From assembly GCA_947632625.1 (NCBI GenBank), contig CANRPZ010000028.1, positions 1-13,234 of the forward strand: DNA of 13,234 nucleotides, written 5' to 3'. Positions 12,037-13,234 of this stretch are shown here, piece after piece. The stretch is from an uncultured Bacilli bacterium. GTDB taxonomy: Bacteria; Bacillota_I; Bacilli_A; RF39; UBA660. The position numbers were made by a program, and so were the translations under genes. Position 1 is the first letter of the stretch. The number at the start of each line of letters is the position of its first letter. Under the pieces are notes generated by a model that saw only the letters and a list, made by a program, of their open reading frames with translations, was not told the origin of the DNA and ran no database searches.

Positions 12037-13149
12037 ATGAATAATAATGAAGATAGGATAAACGATTATCAAGAACAATATGATATACTTGTTGAAGAAG
12101 AACAAGAAAAAGAACGTAAGAAAGTTTTTTGGATTTTGTTTTGCTTTCTAATTTTGGTATTATTATCTGTTTTAACCGCAACTTATTCTTATTATAGGGT
12201 TTATACGATAACAGGAAAAATGAACGTGGATACGGATGGAGACGGAAAGCCTGATTTAAATGTTGATGTGAATAACGATGGATTTTGTGATGTAAATTGT
12301 GATGTAGATAATGATGGTAAACCTGATATAAATATTGATTATTTTAAAGATTTAAAACCACATTTTAATCTAGATTTTAATAATGATGGTAAACCAGAGA
12401 AAAATTTATTAAATCAAGATACAGATAAAGATGGTATATGTGATTTAAACTGTGATACGGATGGAGACGGAAAGCCAGATCTTAATTTTGATATGGATGG
12501 AGATGGAAAGCCAGATATTGATATCGATGTGGATAAAGATGGAGAACCAGACATAAATTTTGACCGAAATAGAGATGGTATACCAGATGCTAATATTGAT
12601 ACGGATGGTGATAAAAAACCAGATAAGTATATTGATCATGATAATGACGGAGTATGTGACGAAAATTGTGGTAATGATGAACCGACTAAACCAGATGATG
12701 ATATTGATGATCCGTTTGATGGACCATCCGGACCAATTATCGAGGTAAATCCACCAACTGATGAAGGAATACCAGCTTTATATATTAATTATATTAAAGG
12801 TGTTAGTATTGATAAAATGAATCCTGGGGATTCTGCAACCCAATTATTTACTGTGGAAAACAAGTCTGAATACACTTTACAGTTTAGAATTGATTGGTAC
12901 GATGTAAAAAATGAGCTTTCTGTTCGAGAAGGACTTACTTATCAAGTCATAAGAGATGGAATACCTGTTACTGAACTAGTACCAACGCCAAATCAAGATG
13001 GTAATATATTAAATAGTATCGTTATTGCACCTTATACAACTTATACTTATGAAATCGTTTATAAATTTCATAATTTAAGTGATATTGACCAAACGATGGA
13101 TCAAGAAAAAGTATTTACTGCTAAAATAAAGGCCGATGTTATTAACTAA
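12037..13149 (+). CDS. Membrane-anchored surface protein with Asp-rich calcium-loop repeats
   Basis: A 370-residue protein. A charged N-terminus (1-29, ending KERKK) precedes one membrane segment (30-50), which gives a cytoplasmic N-terminus and an outer C-terminus. Residues 65-211 are twelve tandem repeats of the type D.D.DGKPD.N., eleven of them 12 residues long and one of 15. They resemble the calcium-binding loops of dockerins, thrombospondin type 3 repeats and EF-hands. Cys pairs occur in repeats 2, 6 and 12 (C84/C88, C135/C139, C207/C211). An acidic Pro-rich linker (212-245) leads to a beta-rich domain (246-370) with VSIDKMNPGDSATQLFTVEN, which resembles TasA/camelysin-type domains. No LPXTG motif is present. 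AAGGAG lies 11 nt before the ATG. A calcium-stiffened stalk carrying a terminal domain is my inference. Confidence 0.9.
   Translation: MNNNEDRINDYQEQYDILVEEEQEKERKKVFWILFCFLILVLLSVLTATYSYYRVYTITGKMNVDTDGDGKPDLNVDVNNDGFCDVNCDVDNDGKPDINIDYFKDLKPHFNLDFNNDGKPEKNLLNQDTDKDGICDLNCDTDGDGKPDLNFDMDGDGKPDIDIDVDKDGEPDINFDRNRDGIPDANIDTDGDKKPDKYIDHDNDGVCDENCGNDEPTKPDDDIDDPFDGPSGPIIEVNPPTDEGIPALYINYIKGVSIDKMNPGDSATQLFTVENKSEYTLQFRIDWYDVKNELSVREGLTYQVIRDGIPVTELVPTPNQDGNILNSIVIAPYTTYTYEIVYKFHNLSDIDQTMDQEKVFTAKIKADVIN
12229..12669 (+). repeat. Twelve tandem 36-bp coding repeats (12-residue Asp-rich loops)
   Basis: Units start at residues 65, 77, 89, 101, 113, 128, 140, 152, 164, 176, 188 and 200. Asp is at position 1 of every unit and at position 5 of all; position 3 is Asp or Asn in all but one. 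Unit 4 (DYFKDLKPHFNL) is degenerate and unit 5 has three extra residues. Units 1 and 7 are nearly identical in DNA, which suggests recent duplication or gene conversion. Confidence 0.9.
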
Positions 13150-13153
13150 TACT

Positions 13154-13234
13154 TGGACGTGAAATGAAAAAGTAAATTCCAGTTTCAAAAAGTGAAAATT
13201 GAATGAAAGAGAAACGTCCATAATAAGGGCGTTT
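13154..13234 (+). terminator. Hairpin terminator with alternative upstream pairing, at window edge
   Basis: AAACGTCC (13212-13219) pairs with GGGCGTTT (13227-13234) with one T-G pair and a seven-base loop. The T-run would continue beyond the window. The same ACGTCC also pairs with TGGACGT at 13154-13160 as a 7-bp perfect stem (13154-13160 with 13214-13220), enclosing a small TTTCA/TGAAA hairpin. It may be a simple terminator for the surface protein gene, or an attenuator for a gene beyond the window. Confidence 0.55.

Noticed and set aside
12229..12669. The 36-bp periodic region as a CRISPR array, or the opposite-strand frame as a gene
   Set aside because: The period is a whole number of codons and encodes Asp-rich loops continuing a long reading frame; there are no unique spacers. 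The opposite-strand frame is only the complement of the repeats and has no start signals.
1..13234. TGA recoded as tryptophan (Mycoplasma-type code)
   Set aside because: All reading frames use TGG for conserved Trp positions and need no TGA read-through. The absence of TGA stops among about a dozen genes fits AT bias and is weak evidence.

Overview
The window is a 13.2 kb stretch of an AT-rich, low-GC Gram-positive-type chromosome. Strong AGGAGG-type ribosome binding sites, sigma-A promoters (several with an extended TGn -10) and U-tailed hairpin terminators are present throughout. The order rplL, clpC, gltX-like, cysS looks like a condensed version of the Bacillus region that holds clpC, gltX, cysE, cysS and the rplKAJL genes. 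Tryptophan is read from TGG, and every gene here stops at TAA or TAG. My best guess is an uncultured, genome-reduced gut member of Bacilli (RF39 or Acholeplasma-like). That is inference, not something a marker gene in the window proves.

Left part, + strand (1-8687): housekeeping and envelope genes. rplL ends at a classic terminator. A short ClpC-type AAA+ unfoldase gene follows. Next comes an operon with a GluRS-like protein that has lost its HIGH and KMSKS motifs, an apparently intact cysteinyl-tRNA synthetase and a YugP-type membrane zinc metallopeptidase. After that come a 150-residue protein made only of three LysM domains, a 535-residue membrane protein with a large outer domain, and a tRNA-Cys(GCA) gene with its own strong promoter.

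Middle part, - strand (8688-11979): an accessory block downstream of the tRNA gene. It starts with a compact locus that looks like a type I toxin-antitoxin system. A 27-residue hydrophobic peptide has its own consensus promoter and ribosome binding site, and a convergent RNA overlaps its 3' end. A 14-nt repeat lets that RNA also pair with the peptide's mRNA leader. Then come a 346-residue protein of unknown family and a two-gene operon of diverged paralogs with a transglutaminase-like Cys-His-Asp arrangement. The paralog operon lies between two direct repeats of 88 and 100 bp that are about 92% identical.

Right part, + strand (11980-13234): a divergent promoter drives a single-pass surface protein with twelve tandem Asp-rich calcium-loop-like repeats, three of them carrying a Cys pair, and a C-terminal beta-rich domain. 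The window ends in a hairpin that is probably its terminator and that has an alternative pairing upstream.

The observations most worth following up are the putative type I toxin-antitoxin locus with its leader-pairing repeat, the GluRS-like probable pseudoenzyme at the ancestral gltX position, and the repeat-flanked transglutaminase-like gene pair.
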